This document shows positions 50,835 to 59,628 of a stretch of 64,000 bases of DNA, piece after piece. Made by a program: the position numbers and the translations under genes. How positions within the stretch are numbered: position 1 is the first letter of the stretch; every line of letters starts with the position of its first letter. The DNA comes from Methanoculleus bourgensis MS2 (GTDB taxonomy: Archaea; Halobacteriota; Methanomicrobia; Methanomicrobiales; Methanoculleaceae), in the NCBI RefSeq assembly GCF_000304355.2, contig NC_018227.2, forward strand, positions 372,001-436,000. Reading direction: 5' to 3'. Under the pieces are notes generated by a model. That model did not search any database. It had not been told where the DNA came from and saw only the letters and a program-made list of their open reading frames with translations.

Positions 50835-51689
50835 ATGAATCTGCAGCAGCCCGGACGAGAAACGGTTTTACAACGTCGCGTCCGGGTAGATTCTCTGCAG
50901 CCGGTTCTCGTGCCCCTTGTATTCAATAAGTACTGGAGAGCCGGGGGGTTCAAGGTTCCCCCGTACATGTACGGGTTTTATATCCGAGGGAACCCCACGC
51001 GAGATATGCGCAAGATGATCGTCGAGATCTGCCCGGAGGGTCCGCTGATGGATGCACCCGCCGAGGCCCGGGAAATGAACCGGGCTGCGAAACTGTTCTG
51101 GGACAGGCTTGAATCCGTAAAAATCATCGAGATTCTCAAAGCAGACTTTGAGCGGGGAGAAGAGACGCTGGTGTGCGAGATCGTGATGAAGGAGGGATAC
51201 GCCATCGACGATCTCGAACTCCCGGGGATCCTTGGGTCTCTTGAGGTGCTCAAGACCGACGGCAGGGCCTACACGTGTTTTCTGCGGTGCGTCGTCCGGG
51301 ACGAGTTTTTGCGGCAGAAGATGCGCGAGTTCGACCTTGATGTCATCTGGACCACCCCCATGCATCAGTCCCGCGACTCGATTGTCTATACCTGCATTGG
51401 CGACAGTCGGAACTTGAACAAGGTTCTCCTCCTTATGTCCACCTACGGGGAGGTCCGCAACGTGATCTTTGAGGAGGCTTCGTTCTCCGGGAGCGATGCC
51501 CTTTCACGGCTCACTCCCCGTCAGAGGGATTTGCTTATCGCGGCGAAGCGGTACGGCTACTATGAGTACCCTCGCAGGATCACCAGTCGACAATTGGCGG
51601 AGAAGTTAGGTATCAGCAAATCCACTGCAATTGAGCACCTGCGTAGGGGTGAGGCACGTGTCATCTCCACGTTCCTTGCCGGCTACTGA
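50835..51689 (+). CDS. Bat-type HTH_10 transcription regulator
   Basis: A 284-residue regulator. The N-terminal two thirds form a sensor-like alpha/beta part and the C-terminus a bacterio-opsin-activator HTH_10: LTPRQRDLLIAAKRYGYYEY then ITSRQLAEKLGISKSTAIEH (about 225-275). ATG 50835 is 17 bases from the divergent start of the RND-unit gene, so it probably controls that unit as well as itself; inference. AAGGGAGCGAGC is the ribosome site. Confidence 0.82.
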   Translation: MNLQQPGRETVLQRRVRVDSLQPVLVPLVFNKYWRAGGFKVPPYMYGFYIRGNPTRDMRKMIVEICPEGPLMDAPAEAREMNRAAKLFWDRLESVKIIEILKADFERGEETLVCEIVMKEGYAIDDLELPGILGSLEVLKTDGRAYTCFLRCVVRDEFLRQKMREFDLDVIWTTPMHQSRDSIVYTCIGDSRNLNKVLLLMSTYGEVRNVIFEEASFSGSDALSRLTPRQRDLLIAAKRYGYYEYPRRITSRQLAEKLGISKSTAIEHLRRGEARVISTFLAGY

Positions 51690-52136
51690 CGGCAGGTACC
51701 GTTTTTCCCGGTGTAGTATCTTCCCGTTGCGGGTGCATCTGGCTGATAACGGTGGCGGCGGCGAGACCACGGTTGAGTCTGCCGCTGCCGGCCGGATACG
51801 CTCAAGGAGGCATTTGATGAAGGAGGTTTTCGGTGTCCGGGGTGTTCTCACCGGGGTATCCGACACCGTATTCGTGATCTGTTGGTTCAGGTGCGATTCT
51901 CTTGCGTGCTGCTCTCTTCCGTCCTCGCCGCAATGACCTTTCTTCGGGGGTGGGGATGTCCGGCCGCCTTCCGGCCTTGAGCGTGGGAACCGGATCGTCG
52001 GTGAATACCTCATAGACTACGGGGCCCCGGCGGGTGCTGTTGCGGGGGACGCTCTGCGAGGAGATGAGTTCTCTCTCGCCGATGTTACCATCTCTCTTCG
52101 CAAGCCATAAATCTGTTGCAACTGAATGAAGGTGCA
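51690..52136. other. Non-coding stretch before the TrmB-type gene
   Basis: A 447-base gap. No supported gene on either strand. CCATAAATC near 52105 may be the TATA box of the downstream regulator, with the palindrome GTTGCAAC just after it at 52115-52122, a possible self-regulation site. Confidence 0.35.
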
Positions 52137-52895
52137 ATGACTCCTGAGATTATCCCGAGCCTCCGGGCTCTCGGGATGAACGAGTACGAGGCGAACGTCT
52201 ATTCCACGCTTGTCGGGCTGCAGAAAGCGACTGCCCGGGACATCCACGAGGTGAGCGGGGTTCCCCGGGGACGGATCTACGAGATCTTAAACGACCTGGC
52301 CCGGCGGGGGTTCATCGGCGTGGAAGAGGGGTCCCCGACCTCCTACTACATGCTGGATATCGATCAGGTCTTCGACCGGCTGAAGGCCGACTACGTCCGC
52401 TCCCTCGAGGAGACGCGGGAAGCGCTCAAGACCCTCTCGATAAAACCACGTCTTCCCCCGGTCTCGTTCTTCATCCTGCGGAGCGGGTGGGCGATCGAGA
52501 ACCATATCTCCTCGCTCTTCCGGCGGGTGAAGAAGAGCATGGTCATCCTCTGCTACAGCCCGGAGTTTCTCAAGAAATACTGTGACATCATCAAACCCCT
52601 TGAGCGCAAGATCAATCTCTACGTGGTCGTGCGGAAAAAAGAGGAGTATGTGGGCATCAATCTCCCGATCTACGAGGCCCGGGGGACCGTGATCGAACTC
52701 CTGGAGACCAGACCGATGATGGATGAGATCGGGCCGAGCGGCGTGATACGGGACGAGTGCTCGATCCTGGTGGACGGCCGGGACTTCTTCGCCATCGTCA
52801 CCGCGGGGTCGGGGCGGTACGCGGTGGTCGGGTCTGATATGCCGATCATCAACTACCTGCAAAAGACCATCGTCGAACGAGTGCGGGCGGAGTGA
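52137..52895 (+). CDS. TrmB-family transcription regulator
   Basis: A 252-residue regulator. Residues about 5-75 form the TrmB winged helix (MNEYEANVYSTLVGLQKATA; VSGVPRGRIYEILNDLARRG). The rest (about 100-250) is an effector part with phospholipase-D-like strands (SMVILCYSPEFLKKYCDIIK; YAVVGSDMPIINYLQ). TrmB-type proteins control sugar or transport genes in archaea. ATG 52137 follows GGTGCA. It converges on the serpin gene. The target is unknown. Confidence 0.85.
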   Translation: MTPEIIPSLRALGMNEYEANVYSTLVGLQKATARDIHEVSGVPRGRIYEILNDLARRGFIGVEEGSPTSYYMLDIDQVFDRLKADYVRSLEETREALKTLSIKPRLPPVSFFILRSGWAIENHISSLFRRVKKSMVILCYSPEFLKKYCDIIKPLERKINLYVVVRKKEEYVGINLPIYEARGTVIELLETRPMMDEIGPSGVIRDECSILVDGRDFFAIVTAGSGRYAVVGSDMPIINYLQKTIVERVRAE

Positions 52896-52917
52896 GGGGC
52901 GGGGGTTCCCCGCACCC

Positions 52918-54192
52918 TTACGATCCCACCGGGTTTACGACCCTTCCCACAAAGAGGATCGTGCCAGAGTCCTTCTCGGTGATCAGGAAGATGAACGGGT
53001 GGTCGGCCCGGAAGACAGGCGTGGTATCAGGACGTGCACTGGTAATACCCATGACGACCCCGGTCGCCGCCGCGGCCTCGGTGCCCTCTTCGTTGACGTC
53101 GACAAACGCCTTATGGACGACCCCGGATATGAAGAGGTCTTTCGTGCCATCCATCCCTGAGAGGTCGGCTGCGTCGGTAAACGCCGTCGGCATCCCCATC
53201 GCTGCGAGCGTCTCCGGGAGGCTGTAGCCGTTCTCGAGCGTGAACTTCGGGAAGGAGACTCGAACCTGCTGTTTGACCAGCGACTGCCGGAGGTCTGCGA
53301 TCTTCTCTGCAGCAAGGACCTCCTCCGCGGCCGCCAGGTTATCGCCTACCGGCAGGAGGACGAGCATCGCAAGTTCGCTGCCGCTTTCGTGGGCATACGG
53401 CATCTCAAGCACCTGGAGGGTATCGGTCTCGTTGTACCCGTAAATGGCATCTTCATCGGTCCGGTGCATCATCGGGACGCGCACGGTCTCGTTTGGTCCA
53501 ACCCGGAACTCTGCCTCTTTTGTCTTGTTCGGATCGAATTGGTTGACCCAGGTACCCTTGAAGTAGACCGCGTTTGTGATCACGAGCCTGGTGAGCGTGT
53601 CGACCGACCCGGGCGGGAGGAGGTCGCGGATCCGGTCTTCGGTCTCTCCCTCAACCCACTGGTTGATGGTCTGCCGCGACCCCTTGGGGTTATCGATAAA
53701 GTCAAGGTTTGTTGCGTTTGCCGAGTACCAGTGTTCAGCCACATCGATGTACTCAGGGAGGAACTGATGCGTCTTCTCGGCCCAGAGGGCGTTTGCGGTG
53801 CGGAGGGTGTAGTTGGCATCGCCGTGGTTCAGACCGGCATCGATCGCTGAGAACCCCTCTCTCCTGAGGGTGTCGTTTGCCGGGAGGTGGAGCACTGTCC
53901 TGATCTCGTCGGCGGTCGTGCCGCGGGCGCCCTCGTAGGTGATCGCAAGGGCTGAGGAGATGCTGTAGGGCGAGAAGAAGAGGTTCTGGTCCGTGTATTG
54001 CGGGTCGGCTGCGAGCTGCCGGTAGAGGTCAAACGCGAATTGGGTGTTCCCGGCCGTGACGTTGCCGGGGTCGTCGACCGGCGGGCCGGAACCTGCAGGC
54101 GTCGCCCCTGGTATATCAGTGCACCCCGCGGCGATGCAGCTGAGCGCAACGAGGCCTGCGAGAAACAGCAGGCCGGCAATCCTTCTGCTCAT
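52918..54192 (-). CDS. Serpin-family protease inhibitor, lipoprotein
   Basis: A 424-residue serpin. Signal peptide with lipobox IAAGC (Cys24) implies attachment to the outer face of the membrane. The serpin core is complete from about 45: FFSPYSISSALAITYEGARG, NAVYFKGTWVNQFDPNKT and ADHPFIFLI. The hinge EEGTEAAAATGVVMG has the small residues needed for strand insertion, so it should inhibit serine or cysteine proteases. The reactive bond is in GITSARPDTT, with Arg or Ala near P1. A TATA-like GATATAATAA lies near 54220. The frame upstream to 54543 is not coding. Confidence 0.88.
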   Translation of the reverse strand: MSRRIAGLLFLAGLVALSCIAAGCTDIPGATPAGSGPPVDDPGNVTAGNTQFAFDLYRQLAADPQYTDQNLFFSPYSISSALAITYEGARGTTADEIRTVLHLPANDTLRREGFSAIDAGLNHGDANYTLRTANALWAEKTHQFLPEYIDVAEHWYSANATNLDFIDNPKGSRQTINQWVEGETEDRIRDLLPPGSVDTLTRLVITNAVYFKGTWVNQFDPNKTKEAEFRVGPNETVRVPMMHRTDEDAIYGYNETDTLQVLEMPYAHESGSELAMLVLLPVGDNLAAAEEVLAAEKIADLRQSLVKQQVRVSFPKFTLENGYSLPETLAAMGMPTAFTDAADLSGMDGTKDLFISGVVHKAFVDVNEEGTEAAAATGVVMGITSARPDTTPVFRADHPFIFLITEKDSGTILFVGRVVNPVGS

Positions 54193-54750
54193 GGTCTGCG
54201 ATATAGTGTGCCAGGTTATTATATCCAGCGCTAACGACAAATTTTTTCGAAGTCTCGCCGGGTCAGGTTCGGGTGGGGCGAACAATCCCCCGTGTCCCCT
54301 GATGCTCCCGAAACGTGGCATCAGGTCGGTTACCACAAGCGTCGCCGCCGCCTGTGCGAGGATAGCCGGGTGGTAACGGTAGCCTGGCGCACATACCACC
54401 CCGGCCAAAAGAGCGGTCGCCTGGAGCGCCGCGCTGAGCCACGACCACGCAAACCCGCTCTCCCCCGGTGCTTGGAGTCCAGGGGTTGAAGTGGTCGGAG
54501 GAGAGTATGGCGCGAAACTCGGCCTTTTCAGCGCGTTTTGCAAGGTTTAGCAGGTATGCGGGGGAACGACGCCCCTCCGGGAGTGGGGTTCGAGAAACCC
54601 GATGGGGTTTGCTGGGGGTCTTCGAACGTGAGAAACTCGATGAGCTTCGAAGGAGTGTCCCCATCCGTAGCGGTACTTCTGGACAACCTCTCACGGTGCA
54701 ATGATATAGTAACCATGATCATAGGGAGGTCACGGAACAGGGAGAGGACG
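54193..54750. other. Non-coding stretch, serpin promoter and unknown remainder
   Basis: A 558-base gap. The promoter of the serpin gene is at its left end; ATGATATAGTAA at 54702 may be the promoter of the FMN-reductase remnant at its right end. Long open frames on both strands (e.g. minus 54543 to 54193) have no recognisable domain and overlap each other. Confidence 0.3.
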
Positions 54751-54894
54751 ATGAAGATTATCGGGATCAACGGGAGCCCCCGGGGTGAGGATAGCCCGAT
54801 GAAACGCCTCATCGATACCGTTCTGAGCGGCGCACAGGAGAACGGTGCAGAGATTGAGATAACCAATCTTATAGACCGTGATTGCAAGGTGTAA
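54751..54894 (+). pseudogene. NADPH-dependent FMN reductase, N-terminal fragment
   Basis: MKIIGINGSPRGEDSPMKRL opens a flavodoxin-like FMN-reductase (GSPR phosphate loop), continues ENGAEIEITNLIDRDCKV and stops after 47 codons, against about 180-200 in the family. GGGAGAGG lies before the ATG. No further pieces follow; the next gene is a different flavoprotein. A truncated relic. Confidence 0.65.
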
Positions 54895-54911
54895 TCTTGT
54901 TGTGACGATCC

Positions 54912-55333
54912 ATGGTGATAATGCCCGATAACCTTGTTGCGCTCCTGAGAGACTGGCATTCGGTCCCCGTTGCGACTACCGGAGCCGATGGGATGCCCAA
55001 TGTTGCAGCCAAGTCAATCATGGTCAGGGACCCCGAGACCATCATCTGGGGCGAGCTCTATTTCATGCAGACCTATGAGAACCTTACGCGGCATCCTGTT
55101 GCGTCGCTCTGCGTCTGGGAATGGACCCCCCGTTTACAGCGTACAAGGTGAAGGGGCGGGTGGTGATCCACAGACATGACAAAGTAACAGCGGCGCTTGA
55201 TAAGAGAGTCTGGGCTGGACATACTGAGGAGTTCGCGACTCGCATAGAAGGGATGGCAGCGGTCGTCCTCACGGTCGAAGGGATTTACGACCAGACTCCC
55301 CGGCTTGAGGCTGCAGGAAAGCGAATCGCGTAG
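54912..55333 (+). pseudogene. Pyridoxamine-phosphate-oxidase-like flavoprotein, one-base frameshift
   Basis: Frame 1 gives MPDNLVALLRDWHSVPVATT, then AAKSIMVRDPETIIWGELYF and CVWEWTP; frame 2 continues PPFTAYKVKGRVVIHRHDKV to TPRLEAAGKRIA and a stop at 55331-55333. The join is at the run of six C at 55126-55131; seven C would restore one frame of 141 residues. The product would be an FMN-binding split-barrel protein. Recent loss or a sequencing error. Confidence 0.75.
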
Positions 55334-55415
55334 GTCCTGGGTGATACTGTCCCTGCTCTCGGGCGAGGCTTCCCGCCTCACCTATCCGGGGAGAGAATCA
55401 GAGTTGAAATAGGAA

Positions 55416-55488
55416 GGCCAGGGCCGAGATTCGAACCCGGGTCGAGGGATCCACAGTCCCTTAGGATAACCGTCTACCCCACCCTGGC
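55416..55488 (-). tRNA. tRNA-His (GTG)
   Basis: Acceptor GCCAGGG/CCCTGGC, anticodon stem AGGGA/TCCCT around loop CTGTGGA (anticodon GTG), T loop TTCGAAT, discriminator C73. The base before G1 is T, so the extra G at position -1 needed for histidine charging does not appear to be encoded. CCA is not encoded. Confidence 0.92.
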
Positions 55489-55702
55489 AATGTACCCATG
55501 CTAGTTGGCGGTCAGATTTGATTAAGGTATCTCTTCGCCACTCCGGCACTCCGCACTTCGCGGAGGATCGTGGGAGCGCGATGACCTGTGTCTGCAGCGT
55601 ATCCCGCGCACCCTCCCCGGTTTGGCCGCCTCCGCCCGGGATGGATTGCATGTCCGGGAGAATCATTAATAGACCCCATGCTCTATAACGTACCAGTGTT
55701 CC

Positions 55703-55720
55703 GGGCGCCGGAGGGCGCCC
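55703..55720. other. GGGCGCC-GGAG-GGCGCCC hairpin in the gap before infB
   Basis: Perfect seven-base stem with a four-base loop in the 342-base gap 55489-55830, and TCTATAACG about 15 bases to the left. It could be part of a small RNA or a terminator. Nothing else is recognised in this gap apart from CCATCAGATGG, a short palindrome at 55738-55748. Confidence 0.35.
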
Positions 55721-55830
55721 TGGGGGTAGGGGAGTCACCCATCAGATGGTGTGATTCAGGAAAAGCGGTCAATTTTCCAGATTTTTTGGGAATTGTTCGT
55801 CCATAACGTATATACCGGAAGGTGATTATC

Positions 55831-57612
55831 ATGGCAAAGAAATCAAAGATCAGGACCCCCATCGTCTGCGTGATGGGTCACGTGGACCACGGCAAGACGT
55901 CGCTCCTGGACAAGATCCGGGGCTCATCCGTGGTATCGACAGAGGCGGGCGCGATCACGCAGCACATCGGCGCCACACTCGTTCCTCTCGATGCAATCAC
56001 CCATATGAGCGGAGCCCTGAGCAAGGTCAGCGTCAACGTCCCGGGCCTCCTCTTCATCGATACCCCGGGGCATCACGCCTTCACCACCCTCCGCGCGCGT
56101 GGTGGGGCACTCGCCGATATGGCGATCGTCGTTGTGGATATCAACGAGGGTTTCCGTCCCCAGACGATCGAGGCGCTCCAGATCCTGCGCAACTACAAGA
56201 CGCCGTTTGTTATCGCGGCCAACAAAATCGACCGCATCCACGGCTGGCGCGTCCAGAAGGATCAGCCGTTCAACAAGACGTTCGCACAGCAAAACGAGCG
56301 TGTTCAGGGCATTCTTGAGACGAAGGTCTACGAACTCGTCGGCAAACTCTCAGACCTCGGGTTCAACTCCGAGCGGTTCGACCGGGTCTCAGACTTTGCG
56401 CGGAACATCTGCATCGTGCCGACGAGCGCTCTTACCGGCGAGGGTATCCCCGACATCCTTATGGTGCTGGTCGGGCTTGCCCAGCGCTACATGACCGAGA
56501 GCCTCAAGGTCAGCGCCGACGGCCCCGGCGCCGGCACCGTGCTTGAGGTGAAGGAGGAGCGCGGGCTTGGGATGACGCTTGATCTGATCCTCTACGACGG
56601 GACCCTCGCGGTCGGGGACGAGATCGTCGTCGCGGGAAACGAGGAGATCATCGAGACTAAAGTGCGCTCCCTCCTAAAACCGCGGCCCATGAAGGAGATC
56701 CTGATCGAAGAGCGGTTCGAGCGGGTCAGGTCCGTCACTGCCGCCGCAGGTATCAAGGTGGCCGCCCCGAAACTCGACGGCGTCATCGCGGGCTCGCCCC
56801 TGCGGGTTGTCAGGGGCCCCAACCGCGACGAGGTGGTCGAGCAGGTCCGTCATGAGGTACAGGATATCCAGGTAACCCTCTCCGATCTTGGGATCATCAT
56901 CAGGGCCGATACCATCGGCGCTCTCGAAGCGCTCTCAAAGGAACTGGAAGGCCACCAGATCCAGGTGATGCGGGCCGCCGTCGGACCGGTCACCCGTCAC
57001 GACGTCATCGAGGCAGGGACGATCAAAGACCCCCTCTACAGCGCCATCCTGGCCTTTAACACCCCGGTTCTGCCCGACGCGATCGATACCCTGGCTGACG
57101 CCTCGATGTCGCATGTCAGCATATTTGAGGGCGGGGTCATCTACCAGCTCATCGACGACTACGTGGAGTGGCGGGACGCGAAGAAGCAGGAACTTGAGCG
57201 GCAGCGGTTTGAGAAACTGATCATGCCTGCAAAGATCCGGATCCTCCCCGACTGTGTATTCAGGCAGAGCAACCCCGCGGTGGTCGGCGTCCGGGTTCTC
57301 GGCGGAAAACTCCAGAGCGATGTCGACCTGATCCTCACAAACGGCAAGAAGATCGGTCATCTCAAGCAAATCCAGGCGAAGAACGAGACGGTCCACGAGG
57401 TGGATGCGGGCAGGGAGGTGGCGATCTCCATCGAGGGGCCGACCGTCGGCCGCCAGATCGACGTCGGCGACGACCTCTACGTGGATATCCCGGAGCGGCA
57501 CGTGAAGGTGATCGAGCGGGAGATGCTCGACCTCTTAAACCCGAGCATGCGGGAGATCCTTGAGGAGTTCACCTACCTCAAACGCCGGGAAGATCCCTTC
57601 TGGGGGAAGTGA
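55831..57612 (+). CDS. infB: Translation initiation factor aIF5B (IF2-like GTPase)
   Basis: A 593-residue GTPase that helps join ribosomal subunits and place initiator tRNA. G1 GHVDHGKTS near 12-20, G3 DTPGH near 76-80, G4 NKID near 130-133 and G5 SAL. Domain II begins near 230 and the C-terminal tRNA-binding domain near 450-590. No intein, unlike in some archaea. ATG 55831 follows GGTGAT at 55821-55826. Confidence 0.96.
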   Translation: MAKKSKIRTPIVCVMGHVDHGKTSLLDKIRGSSVVSTEAGAITQHIGATLVPLDAITHMSGALSKVSVNVPGLLFIDTPGHHAFTTLRARGGALADMAIVVVDINEGFRPQTIEALQILRNYKTPFVIAANKIDRIHGWRVQKDQPFNKTFAQQNERVQGILETKVYELVGKLSDLGFNSERFDRVSDFARNICIVPTSALTGEGIPDILMVLVGLAQRYMTESLKVSADGPGAGTVLEVKEERGLGMTLDLILYDGTLAVGDEIVVAGNEEIIETKVRSLLKPRPMKEILIEERFERVRSVTAAAGIKVAAPKLDGVIAGSPLRVVRGPNRDEVVEQVRHEVQDIQVTLSDLGIIIRADTIGALEALSKELEGHQIQVMRAAVGPVTRHDVIEAGTIKDPLYSAILAFNTPVLPDAIDTLADASMSHVSIFEGGVIYQLIDDYVEWRDAKKQELERQRFEKLIMPAKIRILPDCVFRQSNPAVVGVRVLGGKLQSDVDLILTNGKKIGHLKQIQAKNETVHEVDAGREVAISIEGPTVGRQIDVGDDLYVDIPERHVKVIEREMLDLLNPSMREILEEFTYLKRREDPFWGK

Positions 57613-57697
57613 ACTATCCCTTGAGCTCAATCGGCGGGGCACTCGACGCCCCTTGGTCTTTATGCCATCCCGCTCCGAGAGCCCTGCAGAGGTAGGC

Positions 57698-57706
57698 TTT
57701 TAATAC
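57698..57706 (+). promoter_or_regulatory. TATA box for rps6e
   Basis: GCTTTTAAT-type box about 45 bases before the ATG at 57750; expected transcription start near 57728. AAGGAG lies about nine bases before the ATG. Confidence 0.5.
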
Positions 57707-57749
57707 CATATTATCAAATTGTATTGGTACTTTCGAAGGAGTCGTCAAG

Positions 57750-58148
57750 ATGGTGGATTTCAAAATTATCCTATCAGACCCGGATACCGGGCGTTCATAC
57801 AAGATCGATGCGACCGGTCCCGCCGCAGGAGCGCTCATCGGCAAGCGCATCGGTGACGAGATCGACGGGGGTGTTTTCGGCCTTGCGGGCTACACGATCA
57901 AGATCACCGGCGGTACGGACAGGACCGGCATCCCAGCACGCCGCGACCTCCCCGGGCCGGCACGGAGGAGAATCCTGCTCTCCGAGGGCGTCGGGTTCCA
58001 CCCGGTTATGGAGGGGCAGCGCCGCAGGAAGTCGGTGCGCGGAAACGAGATCAGCGCCGACTTCGTCCAGATCAACGCCGCCGTGAAACAGCGCGGTGCA
58101 AAACCCTTAACTGAATACTTCGAAGAGCCGAAGGCGGCTGCCGAATAA
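57750..58148 (+). CDS. rps6e: 30S ribosomal protein S6e
   Basis: A 132-residue archaeal S6e, a component of the small ribosomal subunit. FKIILSDPDTGRSYKIDATG opens the protein, and IPARRDLPGPARRRILLSEG with GQRRRKSVRGNEISADFVQIN carry the basic signature. Length and sequence match the archaeal form without the eukaryotic C-terminal tail. It is separated from infB by 137 bases and has its own promoter. A run of T follows the gene. Confidence 0.96.
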   Translation: MVDFKIILSDPDTGRSYKIDATGPAAGALIGKRIGDEIDGGVFGLAGYTIKITGGTDRTGIPARRDLPGPARRRILLSEGVGFHPVMEGQRRRKSVRGNEISADFVQINAAVKQRGAKPLTEYFEEPKAAAE

Positions 58149-58155
58149 ATCAGCA

Positions 58156-58167
58156 CCCCTCTTTTTT
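58156..58167 (+). terminator. T-run after rps6e
   Basis: CCCTCTTTTTT just after the rps6e stop, the usual T-rich archaeal transcription stop. No clear stem precedes it. Confidence 0.4.
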
Positions 58168-58260
58168 GAGAAGTCCTGTCCCGGGAGGTGAGACTGTCTC
58201 TCCGGGCAGTTCTGTACCCGATCACGCCGTGGGGTTCACGAGACCGTGATTCTAGCGGGA

Positions 58261-58555
58261 GTGGACCGTTGCATCTAAATCTTCCAAAACTTCTTGGTTT
58301 TGGTACTTGATAGGCTCTCGGCCGTCAACTCCATCACGCCCGGGCAGGGTTTCCCCTGGATATCCCCCGTGGCGAAGAGCCACCACTGTCTCCGGGGAAG
58401 GCGCATATCATGCGTACAACCTCTCTCGCCCTGCTTCATGAACATTTCATATGCAACGTTCACCCGGAAGGCCGCGTTGCCGCGGTAGTTCGCGTGCAAC
58501 CGTTCATCTCCCTCACGCGCCAGGGTCCACAAAATAAGGTGAAATAGCCCGGTAG
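58261..58555. repeat. MITE-like inverted-repeat element, copy C
   Basis: Left end GTGGACCGTTGCATCTAAAT (58261), right end ACAAAATAAGGTGAAATAGC then CCGGTAGT (about 58529-58555). The ends are roughly inverted copies of each other. At 295 bases it is the longest copy, and on the minus strand it contains an 85-codon frame (58275-58532, MWTLAREGDERLHANYRGNA) with a protein-like composition. It may be captured sequence. No transposase. Confidence 0.5.
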
Positions 58556-58637
58556 TTCGTCTCGCTCCGGTGGCGCATTCCGGGGGCGAAGGAGTTTAGA
58601 GGGGCCAAAACGCTGCAAAAAGCAGCCGGGCTCACCC

Positions 58638-59099
58638 CTACCTCCTCTTCACGACCTCCCTCTTGAGGGAATCCAGTTTATCCTCGAACGCCACCCTGTA
58701 TTTCTTGGCGAGGACGACCACCCCCGCCTCCACGCGGAGGTTGCCGTCGAAGTGGTCGACGACCTGGTGGAGTTCCGCGACGATCTCCTGCGGCGGCTTC
58801 CCGGTCGCGGTGGCGATCCGCCCGATCAGTTCCTCGTAGGGGCTCTCCTTCACCAGGACGTCGGAGGTGGGCTTGAACCCGAGCGGTATCGAGACCTCCG
58901 CGACGTCAAAGAGCAGCCTGATGGTTCCGCCGTCCATCTCGACGAGCCCCTCCGACCTTGCCCGCTCCAGGAGCTGGTTCGCCTGCTCCTTGTTCATCCA
59001 CTTCCGGTCGATAGCGATGTAGAAGACGAACTCGCTCCTCTGCAACCGGTCTTTGCGCATGTGTTTGAACGGCGCGGCAACGGCAATCTTTACGCTCAC
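58638..59099 (-). CDS. DUF2240-type archaeal protein
   Basis: A 153-residue protein starting at GTG 59099, which overlaps the stop of the upstream gene (GTGA). It has a short helical first part (FVFYIAIDRKWMNKEQANQL, LERARSEGLVEMDGGTIRL), a winged-helix-like segment and a C-terminal coiled helix ending KREVVKRR. The pattern fits DUF2240, an archaeal family of unknown role. The coupled gene upstream suggests a two-protein unit. Confidence 0.7.
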   Translation of the reverse strand: MSVKIAVAAPFKHMRKDRLQRSEFVFYIAIDRKWMNKEQANQLLERARSEGLVEMDGGTIRLLFDVAEVSIPLGFKPTSDVLVKESPYEELIGRIATATGKPPQEIVAELHQVVDHFDGNLRVEAGVVVLAKKYRVAFEDKLDSLKREVVKRR

Positions 59100-59518
59100 T
59101 CGCAGGCACCTTTCAGGAATGTTCGCAGGTCCATCGCGTCCATGTCGCCGTGTGGACTCTCCTTTGCGGCATAGCACTCGGTCACCGGTCCTTTGTCGAC
59201 GATTCGGAGGTAGAAGACGTTCTCCGCGACCGGGAGCCTTTTTTCAGGGGTGAGCAGCGTCCTCTGGAAGTCCACCCGGAAATCAACCGCCTCACTGGTC
59301 TTCTCGGAGAGCGGTATCAGGTCATCGAGGTCCAGGAACTGTGTCCGCCCGTCCGCGACCTGGATGATCATCCGTTCCTTGACGAGGCCGCCGCTGCCCT
59401 TCGAGGTCGTATGGGTGTTATGCAGCCGCGCTATGCACGAAAGGACATCCCGGAACGGCCGGGCGAGTTCAAAATCGAGGTCAATTTGTTGGGGGAAACG
59501 GTGGTATATCCTGCGCAT
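59096..59518 (-). CDS. Unknown archaeal protein upstream of the DUF2240 gene
   Basis: A 140-residue protein starting MRRIYHRFPQQIDLDFELAR. It contains a strand-rich centre (ERMIIQVADGRTQFLDLDDL; TSEAVDFRVDFQRTLLTPEK) and a C-terminal segment CYAAKESPHGDMDAMDLRTF. No membrane helix or known motif. Its stop overlaps the DUF2240 start, so the two are made together. Conserved pairing suggests they interact; inferred. ATG 59518 chosen over the longer open frame to 59590. Confidence 0.6.
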   Translation of the reverse strand: MRRIYHRFPQQIDLDFELARPFRDVLSCIARLHNTHTTSKGSGGLVKERMIIQVADGRTQFLDLDDLIPLSEKTSEAVDFRVDFQRTLLTPEKRLPVAENVFYLRIVDKGPVTECYAAKESPHGDMDAMDLRTFLKGACE

Positions 59519-59628
59519 CACTAGAGGTGAGGTGCGCGGAACGTAAAAAAGGATATGATCCCGCCGACTGCCTGTTTCGTGGGGCCACACAAAGGCTTTT
59601 TAACATCCCCGGCCCCCTTCACCAGGCC

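Noticed and set aside
52918-54543. N-terminal extension of the serpin to 54543
   Set aside because: The signal peptide with lipobox begins at 54192, so the extra 117 residues upstream would bury it.
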